From the NCBI GenBank assembly GCA_021825865.1, contig JAKAFU010000010.1:1-52342 (forward strand): a stretch of 52,342 bases of DNA, in the 5' to 3' direction. Position numbers and translations under genes: made by a program. Position 1 is the first letter of the stretch, and every line of letters starts with the position of its first letter. This document shows, in pieces, positions 25,388 through 34,847 of the stretch. The notes beneath the pieces were generated by a model. It did not search any database. It saw only the letters and a list, made by a program, of their open reading frames with translations, and had not been told where the DNA came from. This DNA is from a bacterium. GTDB lineage: Bacteria > SZUA-79 > Acidulodesulfobacterales > Acidulodesulfobacteraceae.

Positions 25388-27538
25388 ATGAAATTTAATA
25401 AATTGATACAGAATACAGATGATTTCAAAATTATATCTTTTATTGGAAACAGTTCTGATAAAGATATATGTCAAGATATAGAGAATACAAATATAAATAG
25501 AGATATGTATAAAGATTTAGATATAGATATAAAAGGAATATCTAATGATTCGCGAAATATTTCGGACGGCTACCTTTTTGCCGCAAGAAGGGGAAATAAT
25601 ATAGACTCGAATAAATATATAAAGGATGCGGCAGAAAATGGAGCGTCGATTATTCTTACCGATGAGCGGATAGACGGTGCTTTAGAATCTTACATAAACG
25701 AATATAATAAAAATGCTATGAATCGCGGAAAAAACGGCATATCGGTAATTATAGCCGATGATGCGTTAAAGGCGTATGCGGTTATATCAAGGAATTTTTT
25801 TAACAGACCTGCAATGAAATTGAAAATGGCGGGCATCACAGGGACAAACGGAAAAACTACGACTTCCTTCCTGCTTAACTCAATTTTAAACACTGCAGGG
25901 CTTTTTTCAGGTTTAATAGGTACTATAGATTATAAAATAGCATTTAATAATAGCAAGATGGACAAGATGTATAGCGGCTTTAACGCCGCTAATAATCAAC
26001 ATACTAATATTATTGCCGATGCTAATATTAATACTAATGCCAATGATAATGCTAATATTAGCACTGACATTAATACTAACGTCCATACCGAGGTCGATAA
26101 CGGCGACAGATTTAATATTCCTTCAGTAAACACGACGCCGGATTCTTATATGCTTAATGATATGTTAAACACTATGATTTTAAATAATCTTAAATCATGC
26201 GTCATGGAGGTATCTTCTCATAGTCTTATTCAGAGGCGGACATACGGAATTGATTTTGATATAGCGATATTTACAAATTTGACCCGTGACCATTTAGACT
26301 ATCATAAAGATATGGAATCATACTATCAGGCAAAAAAACTTTTATTCACAGAGGTACTATCAAAGAGTTTAAAAAATAAAAAATATGCAGTAATAAATAA
26401 CGATGACGAATATGGAGTGCGGTTAATTAGCGAGCTAAGCGAACCGGAGAGTTTAAATAATTTTAGCGTCATAACTTACGGCTTAACCGAAAAAGCCGAT
26501 ATTTTTGCAAAAGATATAAAGTCCACTACCAAGGGGCTTGAATTTAAATTATATTATAATAATTTAATTAATAAAATGAATTATAATCTTAAAACGCCGG
26601 CGCCGGACGTTCAATTTTTTATCGTGAAATCAAGTTTAATGGGAAGTTTTAATGTATATAATATTTTAGCTGCTGCTGCTTCCGCTTTTGCGCTATCGGT
26701 CGATAACGAAAATATTTCTAAGGGTATTTCAGCTTTAACGAGCGTACCCGGCAGAGTAGAAAAAATTAGAATAAATATTAATAGTAATAACGCGGATAGT
26801 GGCAGCGATAGTGATAACGACAGCGGCAATGACAGCAATAGCAGCTCTGTAAGCGGACATAAAAACGGCATTTGCAATTTGGATAACAATGAGGCAATTC
26901 CCTTGATTTGCGTTGACTATGCCCATACCGACGATGCATTAAACAGGGTGCTGTCAGCCTTGAGAGATATTACATCCAATAACTTAATATGCGTTTTCGG
27001 ATGCGGCGGAGACAGGGACAAGGGTAAGCGTCCTATGATGGGCAGACATGCCGGAAGATTAGCCGATATTAGCGTTATTACTTCAGACAACCCAAGAAGC
27101 GAAAATCCGATGTCAATTATTAAAGAAATAGAAAAAGGAATAAAAGAAGAGAATGTTTTTTTTATATCTTGTGACGGCAGTATAGGAGACATAAAAAGAT
27201 TAAAAAATGAAATAAGAAGGTTTAATATTGATAAAGATAATAACAATAGCAAATATGGCAATAAAGATAATACAGATGAAGATAAAATTCATGGAAACAT
27301 TAAAACTGAGGAATATGCCGAAGACGGTATTAATATTATAAACGGACATAGACGTGCGCATATATATACTATAGTACCGGATAGAGAAAAAGCTATAAAA
27401 ACTGCCCTATCGGTAGCTTGTTCAGAAAAAGATACCGTGCTTATATCCGGCAAAGGGCATGAAGACTACATGATAATAGGCGTAAATAAAACCCATTTCA
27501 GCGACAAAGAAGAAGTTTTAAAATTTTATAAGTTATAA
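25388..27538 (+). CDS. murE: UDP-MurNAc-Ala-Glu:meso-diaminopimelate ligase MurE with large insertions
   Basis: A 716-residue Mur ligase; usual length is about 490. The ATP loop TGTNGKTT (151-158), NTTPDS (248-253), the VDYAHTDDAL region (509-518) and the diaminopimelate-recognising DNPR (567-570) are intact, so it adds meso-DAP to the stem peptide in the cytoplasm. Three low-complexity insertions explain the extra length: about 187-245 (Asn/Asp/Thr/Ile-rich), 463-503 (Ser/Asp/Asn-rich) and 613-655 (Asn/Lys/Asp-rich). They sit between conserved blocks, probably in surface loops, and keep the frame. No ribosome site is evident. Confidence 0.95.
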   Translation: MKFNKLIQNTDDFKIISFIGNSSDKDICQDIENTNINRDMYKDLDIDIKGISNDSRNISDGYLFAARRGNNIDSNKYIKDAAENGASIILTDERIDGALESYINEYNKNAMNRGKNGISVIIADDALKAYAVISRNFFNRPAMKLKMAGITGTNGKTTTSFLLNSILNTAGLFSGLIGTIDYKIAFNNSKMDKMYSGFNAANNQHTNIIADANINTNANDNANISTDINTNVHTEVDNGDRFNIPSVNTTPDSYMLNDMLNTMILNNLKSCVMEVSSHSLIQRRTYGIDFDIAIFTNLTRDHLDYHKDMESYYQAKKLLFTEVLSKSLKNKKYAVINNDDEYGVRLISELSEPESLNNFSVITYGLTEKADIFAKDIKSTTKGLEFKLYYNNLINKMNYNLKTPAPDVQFFIVKSSLMGSFNVYNILAAAASAFALSVDNENISKGISALTSVPGRVEKIRININSNNADSGSDSDNDSGNDSNSSSVSGHKNGICNLDNNEAIPLICVDYAHTDDALNRVLSALRDITSNNLICVFGCGGDRDKGKRPMMGRHAGRLADISVITSDNPRSENPMSIIKEIEKGIKEENVFFISCDGSIGDIKRLKNEIRRFNIDKDNNNSKYGNKDNTDEDKIHGNIKTEEYAEDGINIINGHRRAHIYTIVPDREKAIKTALSVACSEKDTVLISGKGHEDYMIIGVNKTHFSDKEEVLKFYKL

Positions 27539-27788
27539 AATTTCAAAGTAATTTATAGATAATAATAAAAGTAAGTTATGAATAATAAGTAATAAATAAA
27601 AATAAGATTAAATAAGATTAAATAAAATAACATAAAATAAAAAAGAATTAAATAATGAAAATCATTTGATAAACAATGAGTTATTGAGAATAACATTTAT
27701 AGCGATTAGGGAAAAACGATATATAATGGAAGTAATTTAATAAACAATGGTTTTATTTGTTCAGTATAATTAAATAATATTAAATAAT

Positions 27789-29219
27789 ATGAAATTAGAA
27801 TTTAACTTAAACTTAGATGATATCTTAAACGCAACCGGCGGAAAAGCCGTTAAGCTCGGTACGCATCTTGTTTTTAACGAAGTATTTATTGATTCCAGAG
27901 TACTTTTTTCAGAGAATTCTATCTTTTTTGCTTTAAAAGGTAAAAATTTTAACGGTGAAGATTTTGTTGATAAGCTCTTTAAAACAGGATGTCCATGTGC
28001 TGTAGTTTCATGGGATTTTCTGGAAAAAAATAATATTTCAGAATATGCGGAAAAGACAATAATAACTGTTGAAGATACGCTTTATGCTTATGGTTTATTA
28101 GCTAAAAAATATTTGAGTCTATTTAATTTGCAGCATAAAATTGCTATAACAGGTTCATCCGGAAAGACTACCGTAAAAGAGATGCTTTATGTAATATTAA
28201 GCAAATATTTTGGAGAGAATTGCATACTGAAAAATAAATATAATTATAATAATCAGGTAGGTATTCCAAATACTATTTTTGAATTAAACAGCGGTCATAA
28301 ATTATTAATTCTTGAAATAGGCACGAATAAAAAAGGGGAAATCGAAAAACTTTCTAATATAATTAATCCCGATGTAGGGGCAATTATTAATATTGGCAAA
28401 TCGCATTTAGAAGAGTTTATAAATCTTGAGGGAGTCCTGCAAGAAAAGTATTCAATGGTTTCAAATATGCCTTCAGGTTCATATTTTATAATCAATGCTG
28501 ATGATGCGCTTCTTGCAGGCAGGTATAAATATAAAACGGATGCCGGAATAAATTTTATTTCATTCGGGGCAAAAAATGCCGATTTGACATATAAAAATAT
28601 TGAATTCAATGCAGACGCTGAAGGGTTTATGTATTTTGAGCTTGTTTATAACGGAGAAATATATAAAGCAAAATTGAAGCCAAACGGATTGCATTTTATA
28701 TATGACTTTATGTGCGCTATGTTAGCAGCCAATATATGCGGAGTCGATTTCCGCTCAGGGATAGAAGCCATAGAATCTTTTGAATTGCCGAAAGGCAGAA
28801 TGGAAATAATATCTGAAAATTCGAATAATTCTATAATAATAAATGATTCTTATAATTCAAATCCTACGTCTTTAAAGGCTGCATTTAATGCAATAAGGGA
28901 TACATATCCGGACAAGAAAAAAATTCTTGTTCTCGGCGATATGCTGGAGCTTGGAGAATCGGCAGAAACGGAACATTTTAAAGCCGGAGAAGAAGCCGCA
29001 AAAATTGCAGATTATGTTTTTTATACCGGCAATTATAGCAAATTTTTAACTGACGGATTAATATGCAGCGGTTTTAATCCCGATAAAATAATTTTATTTA
29101 ATAATAAAAAAGATTTTCAGGAAAAATTAGCTGCAGCAGATAAAACAGGCAGCGTCATTTTATTTAAAGGTTCAAGAGGAATGCAGCTTGAAAATTTTAT
29201 TGATTTAGTTGAAAAATAA
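27789..29219 (+). CDS. murF: UDP-MurNAc-tripeptide:D-Ala-D-Ala ligase MurF
   Basis: A 476-residue Mur ligase of normal length that adds the D-Ala-D-Ala dipeptide to the UDP-MurNAc tripeptide. The ATP loop TGSSGKTT (121-128), KNKYNYNNQVGIP, LEIGTNKKGEI and NDSYNSNP are typical. Unlike MurE and MurD it has no low-complexity insertion. The 250-base spacer before it contains a 19-base near-direct repeat (ATTTGATAAACAATGAGTT at 27664; ATTTAATAAACAATGGTTT at 27735) and ATAGCGATTAG (27699), which recurs at 30535. Confidence 0.96.
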   Translation: MKLEFNLNLDDILNATGGKAVKLGTHLVFNEVFIDSRVLFSENSIFFALKGKNFNGEDFVDKLFKTGCPCAVVSWDFLEKNNISEYAEKTIITVEDTLYAYGLLAKKYLSLFNLQHKIAITGSSGKTTVKEMLYVILSKYFGENCILKNKYNYNNQVGIPNTIFELNSGHKLLILEIGTNKKGEIEKLSNIINPDVGAIINIGKSHLEEFINLEGVLQEKYSMVSNMPSGSYFIINADDALLAGRYKYKTDAGINFISFGAKNADLTYKNIEFNADAEGFMYFELVYNGEIYKAKLKPNGLHFIYDFMCAMLAANICGVDFRSGIEAIESFELPKGRMEIISENSNNSIIINDSYNSNPTSLKAAFNAIRDTYPDKKKILVLGDMLELGESAETEHFKAGEEAAKIADYVFYTGNYSKFLTDGLICSGFNPDKIILFNNKKDFQEKLAAADKTGSVILFKGSRGMQLENFIDLVEK

Positions 29220-29235
29220 AAATTTCAGAAATTGA

Positions 29236-29349
29236 GGATGGACATCTAATTTTAAAATAGGTACTTGCTTTAGATATTTGGAGCAGGCGCCGGTTTATAG
29301 AATGGAATTTTTGAAAAATATTTATGAAAATGGGTGCCTGTCGCCAATT
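29236..29349. repeat. REP-like repeat relic (site C) inside the dcw cluster
   Basis: On the minus strand, AATTGGCGACAGGCACCC (29349-29332) matches site A. On the plus strand GGATGGACATC (about 29236-29246) resembles GGACGGACACC of site A. The two face each other across about 85 bases that include GCAGGCGCCGG. It occupies most of the murF-mraY spacer. Confidence 0.5.
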
Positions 29350-29388
29350 AAAATTAAATAATAATAAAATCAATATAAGGCGTGATGT

Positions 29389-30447
29389 ATGATTTTTATA
29401 TTTAACCAGATTTTTTTCAGGTTTATAACGTTCAGGGCTTCCTACGCTTTAATCATTGCCTTACTTTTGAGTATAATTTTTGGAAAAACATTTATAAAAT
29501 TGCTTAAAAAATTTCATGTTTCTCAGACAATCAGAGAAGACGGTCCAAAATCTCATATATCTGATAAAAAAAACGTTCCAACGATGGGAGGACTTTTAAT
29601 ATTATTTTCGATATTAATTCCGGTAATTTTATTCACTAATTTATTTAATTTTTATATATACATGGCGGTTATTACAATCGTATCTTTTGCGTTTATCGGA
29701 TTTTTAGACGATTATCTCAAGGTAAGAAAGCAAAATTCTAAAGGATTAAGAGGAAAATACAAGATTTTAATGCAGAGCATATTTGCGCTGATAATTTCCA
29801 TAATTTTATATATCAAGGTTCCGTCGTTAAGTTTTATAGTTATTCCGTTTGTTAAAAATTATTATTTTAATCTTGGACCTTTTTTCATAATTTTATCAAT
29901 GTTTGTGATAGTGGGCTCGTCTAATGCAGTAAATCTCACAGACGGACTTGACGGGCTTGCTATAGGAATATTTGCTATTGCTATTGCGGGCTATCTTATA
30001 TTTTCTTATGCAAGTTCAAATTTTAAGTTTGCAGATTATTTATCTATACCGTTCATTTACAATATAGGAGAAATAGTTGTATTTTGCGCTGCTTTATTAG
30101 GAGCTTCTATCGGTTTTTTGTGGTTTAATGCTTTTCCTGCCTCTGTTTTTATGGGCGATACCGGTTCAATATCGCTTGGGGCTATCTTAGGATATATATC
30201 AATTGCGACGCGGGAAGAGATATTGCTTGTAGTCATAGGATTTGTTTTTGTGATTGAGGCTTTAAGCGTTATTTTTCAAGTAGGTTCTTATAAACTGAGA
30301 AAAAAAAGAATATTTAAAATGGCGCCTATACATCATCATTTTGAAATGGGCGGGGTGCCTGAACCAAAAATAATAATAAGATTATGGATAGTGAGCCTGA
30401 TTTTAACTATATTTGCTCTGTCAACATTAAAACTTAGGTTTTTTTAA
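29389..30447 (+). CDS. mraY: phospho-MurNAc-pentapeptide transferase MraY
   Basis: A 352-residue membrane enzyme with about ten membrane segments that makes lipid I from UDP-MurNAc-pentapeptide and undecaprenyl phosphate. Key cytoplasmic motifs are present: KKNVPTMGGLL (60-70), the aspartate pair Asp107-Asp108 (GFLDDYLKV), NLTDGLDGLAIG, FMGDTGSISLG and PIHHHFE. The length is typical (about 360). Weak ribosome site AAGGCGTGA. A REP-like relic lies between it and murF. Confidence 0.97.
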   Translation: MIFIFNQIFFRFITFRASYALIIALLLSIIFGKTFIKLLKKFHVSQTIREDGPKSHISDKKNVPTMGGLLILFSILIPVILFTNLFNFYIYMAVITIVSFAFIGFLDDYLKVRKQNSKGLRGKYKILMQSIFALIISIILYIKVPSLSFIVIPFVKNYYFNLGPFFIILSMFVIVGSSNAVNLTDGLDGLAIGIFAIAIAGYLIFSYASSNFKFADYLSIPFIYNIGEIVVFCAALLGASIGFLWFNAFPASVFMGDTGSISLGAILGYISIATREEILLVVIGFVFVIEALSVIFQVGSYKLRKKRIFKMAPIHHHFEMGGVPEPKIIIRLWIVSLILTIFALSTLKLRFF

Positions 30448-30750
30448 TGTTTTTTAATAAAATTTATAATATTGACAATGCGGCGCAATAAAAAATATTG
30501 ATATATCTAGAGTTTATAGATTTAGGTGTTATATATAGCGATTAGAAAATATATATAATTAATAGAGTGAATATGCAGTAATAAGAAAATTATTTATATA
30601 ATAAGACAGATTATATATAATATTAATTAAAAAATATTTTTATAATAAAGTTTATTAAAAATATATAAAAAAATATAAAAAATTTGTATTTATGTATTAT
30701 ATAATATAGCAGGAAAAATTATAGCAAAATTAGCAAAATTGGCAAAAATC
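30448..30750. other. AT-rich spacer between mraY and murD
   Basis: About 300 bases with no gene. It contains the 11-mer ATAGCGATTAG (30535-30545) also seen upstream of murF, long ATATAT runs, and a three-copy 9-bp repeat AGCAAAATT/AGCAAAATT/GGCAAAAAT (30723-30749) that runs directly into the murD ATG. No terminator is seen. Confidence 0.6.
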
Positions 30751-32406
30751 ATGGAAAATTTAAATACTCTAATTATAGGTTACGGCAGAACAGGCAGAGC
30801 GGTGTTAGATTTCTTAAAGAAAAATAACGCTAAACATAGTATTGCTATTTATGATGAATTTTTAAATGACGGTAATATAAATAAATTAAATCAAAATAAT
30901 GACGGCGTATTGTTTTTTAATAATAATAGCGCGCATGATTTTTTAAAAAATAAAATTGACGACATAGGCACAACTGTGATAAGTCCTGGGATTCATAGAA
31001 ATAATCATATCGTTTTGCAGCTTAGACAGCGCAGGAAACATATATACAGCGAGATAGAATTCGCCTATAAAAATTTAATGCAGGATTATAACCATTGTTA
31101 TAATGATAAATATGTCCATAGCGGAAACAATTCCGGCAGCAGCAGCAATAATTATAACAGCGATAATAATAACAATGATATTAACAGCGCTAATTATAAC
31201 AATAATAACTATAACGTTCATAGCAATAATAATTGCAACAATAATAACTATGGCGGCAACGAAACTGACGGCGACTGCGGCATGAAGCTTTTTAAACCGC
31301 AGAAGCCAAGAATATTGGCTATCACCGGTACGAATGGGAAAACTACAGCAACATCTATGTGCTCTGCCGCGGCAAGCGTTGCCGGCATTAAAGCTTTTAC
31401 GGGAGGTAATTTTGGAATTCCTTTCATTGACGGCGTCAGAGAAAAAGATTGCAGTAATTTTATTTTAGAAATATCCAGTTTTCAGTTAGAATGGATTTAT
31501 GAATTTAATTCCGATGCTGCCGTGTTATTAAATGTTCAGGATGACCATCTTGACAGATATGAAAATTTTGACGAATACAGGCTGACAAAATATAAAATAT
31601 TTAAAAATCATACTATTAATGATACGGCAATATTAAATTACGAGGATTGTAACACTGCTATAGTTAAAAATATAATAGGTTCTTTGCCTGTTTTGTTCGG
31701 TTTTGATGAAAATAAATGTAATATCTACTATAAAGATGAAAGTATTTATTTTAAATTAAAAGAATTTTACGGTATCGACGATAAAATATCCTTAAAAGAT
31801 TTTAAAGATAAAAGAAAATTCGTGATAGAAGATATGATGGCTGCTTCAGGCGCTCTGATTGCCTTCGGGATACCGTTAGATGCGATAGAAAAGTCATTCA
31901 AAGATTATAAATTACTAAAACATAGAGTGGAATTTATAGGAAATATTGATAATATTAATTTTTATGATGATTCAAAAGCGACTAACCCCGCTGCGGTTAT
32001 AAGCGCCCTTGAATCGGTCAAAAGTCCGGTAGTTCTTATATTGGGCGGTAAAGATAAAGGTTTTAATTACGATATTTTAATTGAGCCGGTAAAAAAGCAT
32101 GTAAGGGCGTGTGTTTTAATTGGCGAGACGGCAGATATAATATATGAGACTTTGAATAGTACTGTTGATATGATACGTGCCTCCGATATGGACGATGCTG
32201 TTAAAAAAGCTTATAATGCGGCATTGTCAGCGTTTGAGCCGCAGGCAAATTCGGAAGCGGCAGGCAGTCTAATTGATTTTCAATGTTCAGTTCTACTTTC
32301 TCCCGCATCATCCAGTTTTGATATGTTTAAAGATTATAATGAAAGAGGAGAAGTGTTTAAAAAATGCTTTAATAAATTAAGAGAAACTAAAAGCATAACT
32401 CTATAA
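30751..32406 (+). CDS. murD: UDP-MurNAc-L-Ala:D-Glu ligase MurD with Asn-rich insertion
   Basis: From the ATG at 30751 the protein has 551 residues; usual MurD is about 440-460. A Rossmann-like start (LIIGYGRTGRAV), ATP loop TGTNGKTT (193-200), EISSFQLEW, NVQDDHLDRY and FYDDSKATNP identify it. Residues about 111-181 are a nearly pure Asn/Ser/Tyr/Asp tract inserted between the N-terminal domain and the ATP loop. A TTG at 30739 is in frame but lies within a 9-bp repeat and has no ribosome site, so the ATG was preferred. A smaller unusual stretch near 505-520 precedes the C-terminal LSPASSSFDMF motif. Confidence 0.95.
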   Translation: MENLNTLIIGYGRTGRAVLDFLKKNNAKHSIAIYDEFLNDGNINKLNQNNDGVLFFNNNSAHDFLKNKIDDIGTTVISPGIHRNNHIVLQLRQRRKHIYSEIEFAYKNLMQDYNHCYNDKYVHSGNNSGSSSNNYNSDNNNNDINSANYNNNNYNVHSNNNCNNNNYGGNETDGDCGMKLFKPQKPRILAITGTNGKTTATSMCSAAASVAGIKAFTGGNFGIPFIDGVREKDCSNFILEISSFQLEWIYEFNSDAAVLLNVQDDHLDRYENFDEYRLTKYKIFKNHTINDTAILNYEDCNTAIVKNIIGSLPVLFGFDENKCNIYYKDESIYFKLKEFYGIDDKISLKDFKDKRKFVIEDMMAASGALIAFGIPLDAIEKSFKDYKLLKHRVEFIGNIDNINFYDDSKATNPAAVISALESVKSPVVLILGGKDKGFNYDILIEPVKKHVRACVLIGETADIIYETLNSTVDMIRASDMDDAVKKAYNAALSAFEPQANSEAAGSLIDFQCSVLLSPASSSFDMFKDYNERGEVFKKCFNKLRETKSITL

Positions 32407-32473
32407 ATGAGTGATAAGCATAACTCTGCATATATATTAATGATAAACATAACGCTATAAGTGACAAACATGA
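32391..32473. repeat. degenerate tandem repeat spanning the murD-ftsW junction
   Basis: AAGCATAACTCT (32391 and 32416), AAACATAACGCT (32445) and a last partial AAACATGA (32466) recur every 21-29 bases with intervening TATAARTGASTGAT-like sequence. The first unit is inside the murD 3' end and the last contains the ftsW ATG, so the whole junction was built by repeat expansion. Confidence 0.65.
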
Positions 32474-33621
32474 ATGTAAAAAATAACCAAATGCTTAATT
32501 ACGGAAGAGCCTTTATACGCAAATATGATACTGCCATGTTTTTGTCCGCATGCATGCTGACGGCGTTCGGGCTTGTAATGGTCTATTCTACCAGCGCTAT
32601 GACATCTATTATAGATTATGGAAACAGCTATCATTTTCTTTTAAGGCAGGGAATTTATGTAATAATTTCAGCCGTAGCCCTGGGCTTTTTTATGAAAAAT
32701 GATTATCATATCCTAAAATCGTTTTATGTAATACTTTTAGTCGCGATAACTATATTAATGATATTAGTTTTTGTGCCTCATGTAGGTTTAACTGCCGGAG
32801 GTTCCAGAAGATGGATTGATTTAAGATTGTTAAATCTTGAGCCTTCAGAATTTTTAAAGGTTATATTTATAATTTTTCTTGCGATATTTCTGGAAAAGAA
32901 AAAAGAATTGCTTAACCAAAACAGGTATTCCCTTATATTTCTTGCTCCTATGCTTATTATGGGATTTTTTGACGTTTTTCTTTTGAAAGAACCTGATTTC
33001 GGAACAGCCGCTGTTTTGTTTGCAATAACGATAATAATGCTGTTTGCCGGCGGAGTGTCTTTGGTATATATTGCGTCTATACTTTTAGTAGGTTCGGTTG
33101 CGGCATATTTTCTGATCTTTAGCGTAACGTACAGAAGAGACAGAATACTTGCTTTTCTTCATCCGTTTAAAGATAAAACAGGTATAGGTTTTCAGATTAT
33201 ACAGTCAATGTTCGCATTTGCCAGAGGCGGCGTTTTTGGCGTAGGTCTCGGCAACGGAAAAGAAAAGCTTTTTTTTCTCCCGACGCCCTACTCTGATTTT
33301 ATATTTTCAACGGTAGGTGAAGAACTCGGTCTGATTGGAGTGACTGTGTTTATTGCTCTTTATTTGATTTTAGCGTATAGAGGTCTAAAAATAGCGCTGC
33401 ATGCGCCTGACCTGTTTGGTACATATTTAGCCTTAGGTCTTACGAGTCTTTTAGTTGTGAGCGCTTTTATAAATATCGGAGTAGTTACCGATTTTCTGCC
33501 TACAAAAGGGCTTGCTTTGCCTTTTGTGAGTTACGGAGGGAGCTCGCTTCTTGCTTCGGCAATAGCTGTCGGCATAATATTAAATATTTCATCCCAATCT
33601 TTAAGAAAAAAAGATGATTGA
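32470..33621 (+). CDS. ftsW: septal peptidoglycan glycosyltransferase FtsW
   Basis: A SEDS-family membrane protein of 383 residues (386 from a GTG at 32461) with about ten membrane segments, which polymerises lipid II at the septum with FtsI. Motifs are typical: FGLVMVYSTS, AGGSRRWIDL, LNLEPSEFLKV, KEPDFGTA, ARGGVFGVGLGNGKEKLFFLPTPYSDFIF and LPFVSYGGSSL. Neither start has a convincing ribosome site; the ATG lies in the last unit of a tandem repeat. Confidence 0.96.
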   Translation: MNVKNNQMLNYGRAFIRKYDTAMFLSACMLTAFGLVMVYSTSAMTSIIDYGNSYHFLLRQGIYVIISAVALGFFMKNDYHILKSFYVILLVAITILMILVFVPHVGLTAGGSRRWIDLRLLNLEPSEFLKVIFIIFLAIFLEKKKELLNQNRYSLIFLAPMLIMGFFDVFLLKEPDFGTAAVLFAITIIMLFAGGVSLVYIASILLVGSVAAYFLIFSVTYRRDRILAFLHPFKDKTGIGFQIIQSMFAFARGGVFGVGLGNGKEKLFFLPTPYSDFIFSTVGEELGLIGVTVFIALYLILAYRGLKIALHAPDLFGTYLALGLTSLLVVSAFINIGVVTDFLPTKGLALPFVSYGGSSLLASAIAVGIILNISSQSLRKKDD

Positions 33622-33717
33622 CGGAACGGAGAATAATTAATGCAGGCAATAATAAAATAAGATTAACAAGATTATTAAGATTAACAAGATTAATAAAACT
33701 AGAATAAATGGAATAAT

Positions 33718-34803
33718 ATGAATTTTGTGATTGCGGGAGGAGGTACCGGAGGGCATTTATTTCCTGGTCTTGCGGTAGCGGAAAAAATAAAAGAAATTGA
33801 CCCTTCTGCCAATATTTATTTTATAGGGACGTCAAAAGGCATTGAAAATAAACTTAAAGACGAATATGGGTTGCAATTATATATAATTAGCGCGACCGGG
33901 TTTTCAGGTAAAAAAATTATGAATAAAATAAAATCTTTTACAGATACCGTTTCCGTGTTTAAGGAAGTGAAAGATATATTTAAAAAGATAAAGCCCGACT
34001 TTGTTTTAGGTTTAGGAGGATATTCATCTTTTGTCCCTGTATTTTATGCCAGAATAACAGGTGTATCTTCGGGCATTATGGAGCAAAATTTAGAACCCGG
34101 TCTTTCAAATAAAATACTTGGATATTTTAGAATAACGGTTTTTGCATCATTTAAAGAAACAAAAAAATATTTTCCGTTTTCTAAATTTATTTTTTCAGGG
34201 AATCCGGTAAGGAAAAATATCTTAAATATCGTTCCAAAACCGCCGGATGTCAATAAAAAAGAATTGATGCTCTTTATTTTCGGCGGTTCGCAGGGAGCAT
34301 CGTCTATAAATAAAGCAGTGATGAATTTAATTTCATCGTTAGATGCGGACATTAAGCAGCAAATAACGATATTTCATCAGACAGGTGAAAAAGATTATGA
34401 TGATATAAATTATTTTTATTCTAATTGCGGAATTAAACGTTATGAGGTTTTTAAATTTACCAATAATATAGAAAAATATTATGAATTATCTGATATAATA
34501 GTTGCGCGTTCAGGCGCAGGGACGGTATCTGAAATTATAGCCGTTAAAAAACCGGCAATTTTAATACCTTACCCTTATGCGGCTAAAAATCATCAATTTA
34601 AAAATGCCGATTATCTTTTAAATATTAATGGAGCTTACCTTATAAAAGACGATGAGAATCTTTCAAAAGAATTACTCCAGACCGTAGAAAAAATATTTTA
34701 TAATAGATACTTATTAAATAATATTTATCGCAGTTTAAATAAAATAAATATTCAGGATTCAGCTTTTAATATTGCCGATATAATTTTAGAAAACAGTAAA
34801 TAA
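33718..34803 (+). CDS. murG: UDP-GlcNAc:lipid I glycosyltransferase MurG
   Basis: A 361-residue GT28 enzyme that adds GlcNAc to lipid I at the inner face of the membrane to form lipid II. The N-terminal GGTGGHLFPGLAVAE (7-21), GLGGYSSF, IMEQNLEPGLSNK, GGSQGASSIN and the UDP-binding RSGAGTVSEI are present. The length is normal. The spacer before it holds an 18-bp tandem duplication (AAGATTAACAAGATTATT, 33659-33694). murC follows after 44 bases. Confidence 0.97.
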   Translation: MNFVIAGGGTGGHLFPGLAVAEKIKEIDPSANIYFIGTSKGIENKLKDEYGLQLYIISATGFSGKKIMNKIKSFTDTVSVFKEVKDIFKKIKPDFVLGLGGYSSFVPVFYARITGVSSGIMEQNLEPGLSNKILGYFRITVFASFKETKKYFPFSKFIFSGNPVRKNILNIVPKPPDVNKKELMLFIFGGSQGASSINKAVMNLISSLDADIKQQITIFHQTGEKDYDDINYFYSNCGIKRYEVFKFTNNIEKYYELSDIIVARSGAGTVSEIIAVKKPAILIPYPYAAKNHQFKNADYLLNINGAYLIKDDENLSKELLQTVEKIFYNRYLLNNIYRSLNKINIQDSAFNIADIILENSK

Positions 34804-34847
34804 TAAAAAATTAAAATTAATTATATATAATATTTTTGGAGCAATTA

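Noticed and set aside
31103-31285. Plus-strand frame of about 60 residues made of Ile, Thr and Ala
   Set aside because: It is the shifted reading of the AAT/AAC-rich insertion of murD; composition is explained by the repeat and there is no ribosome site.
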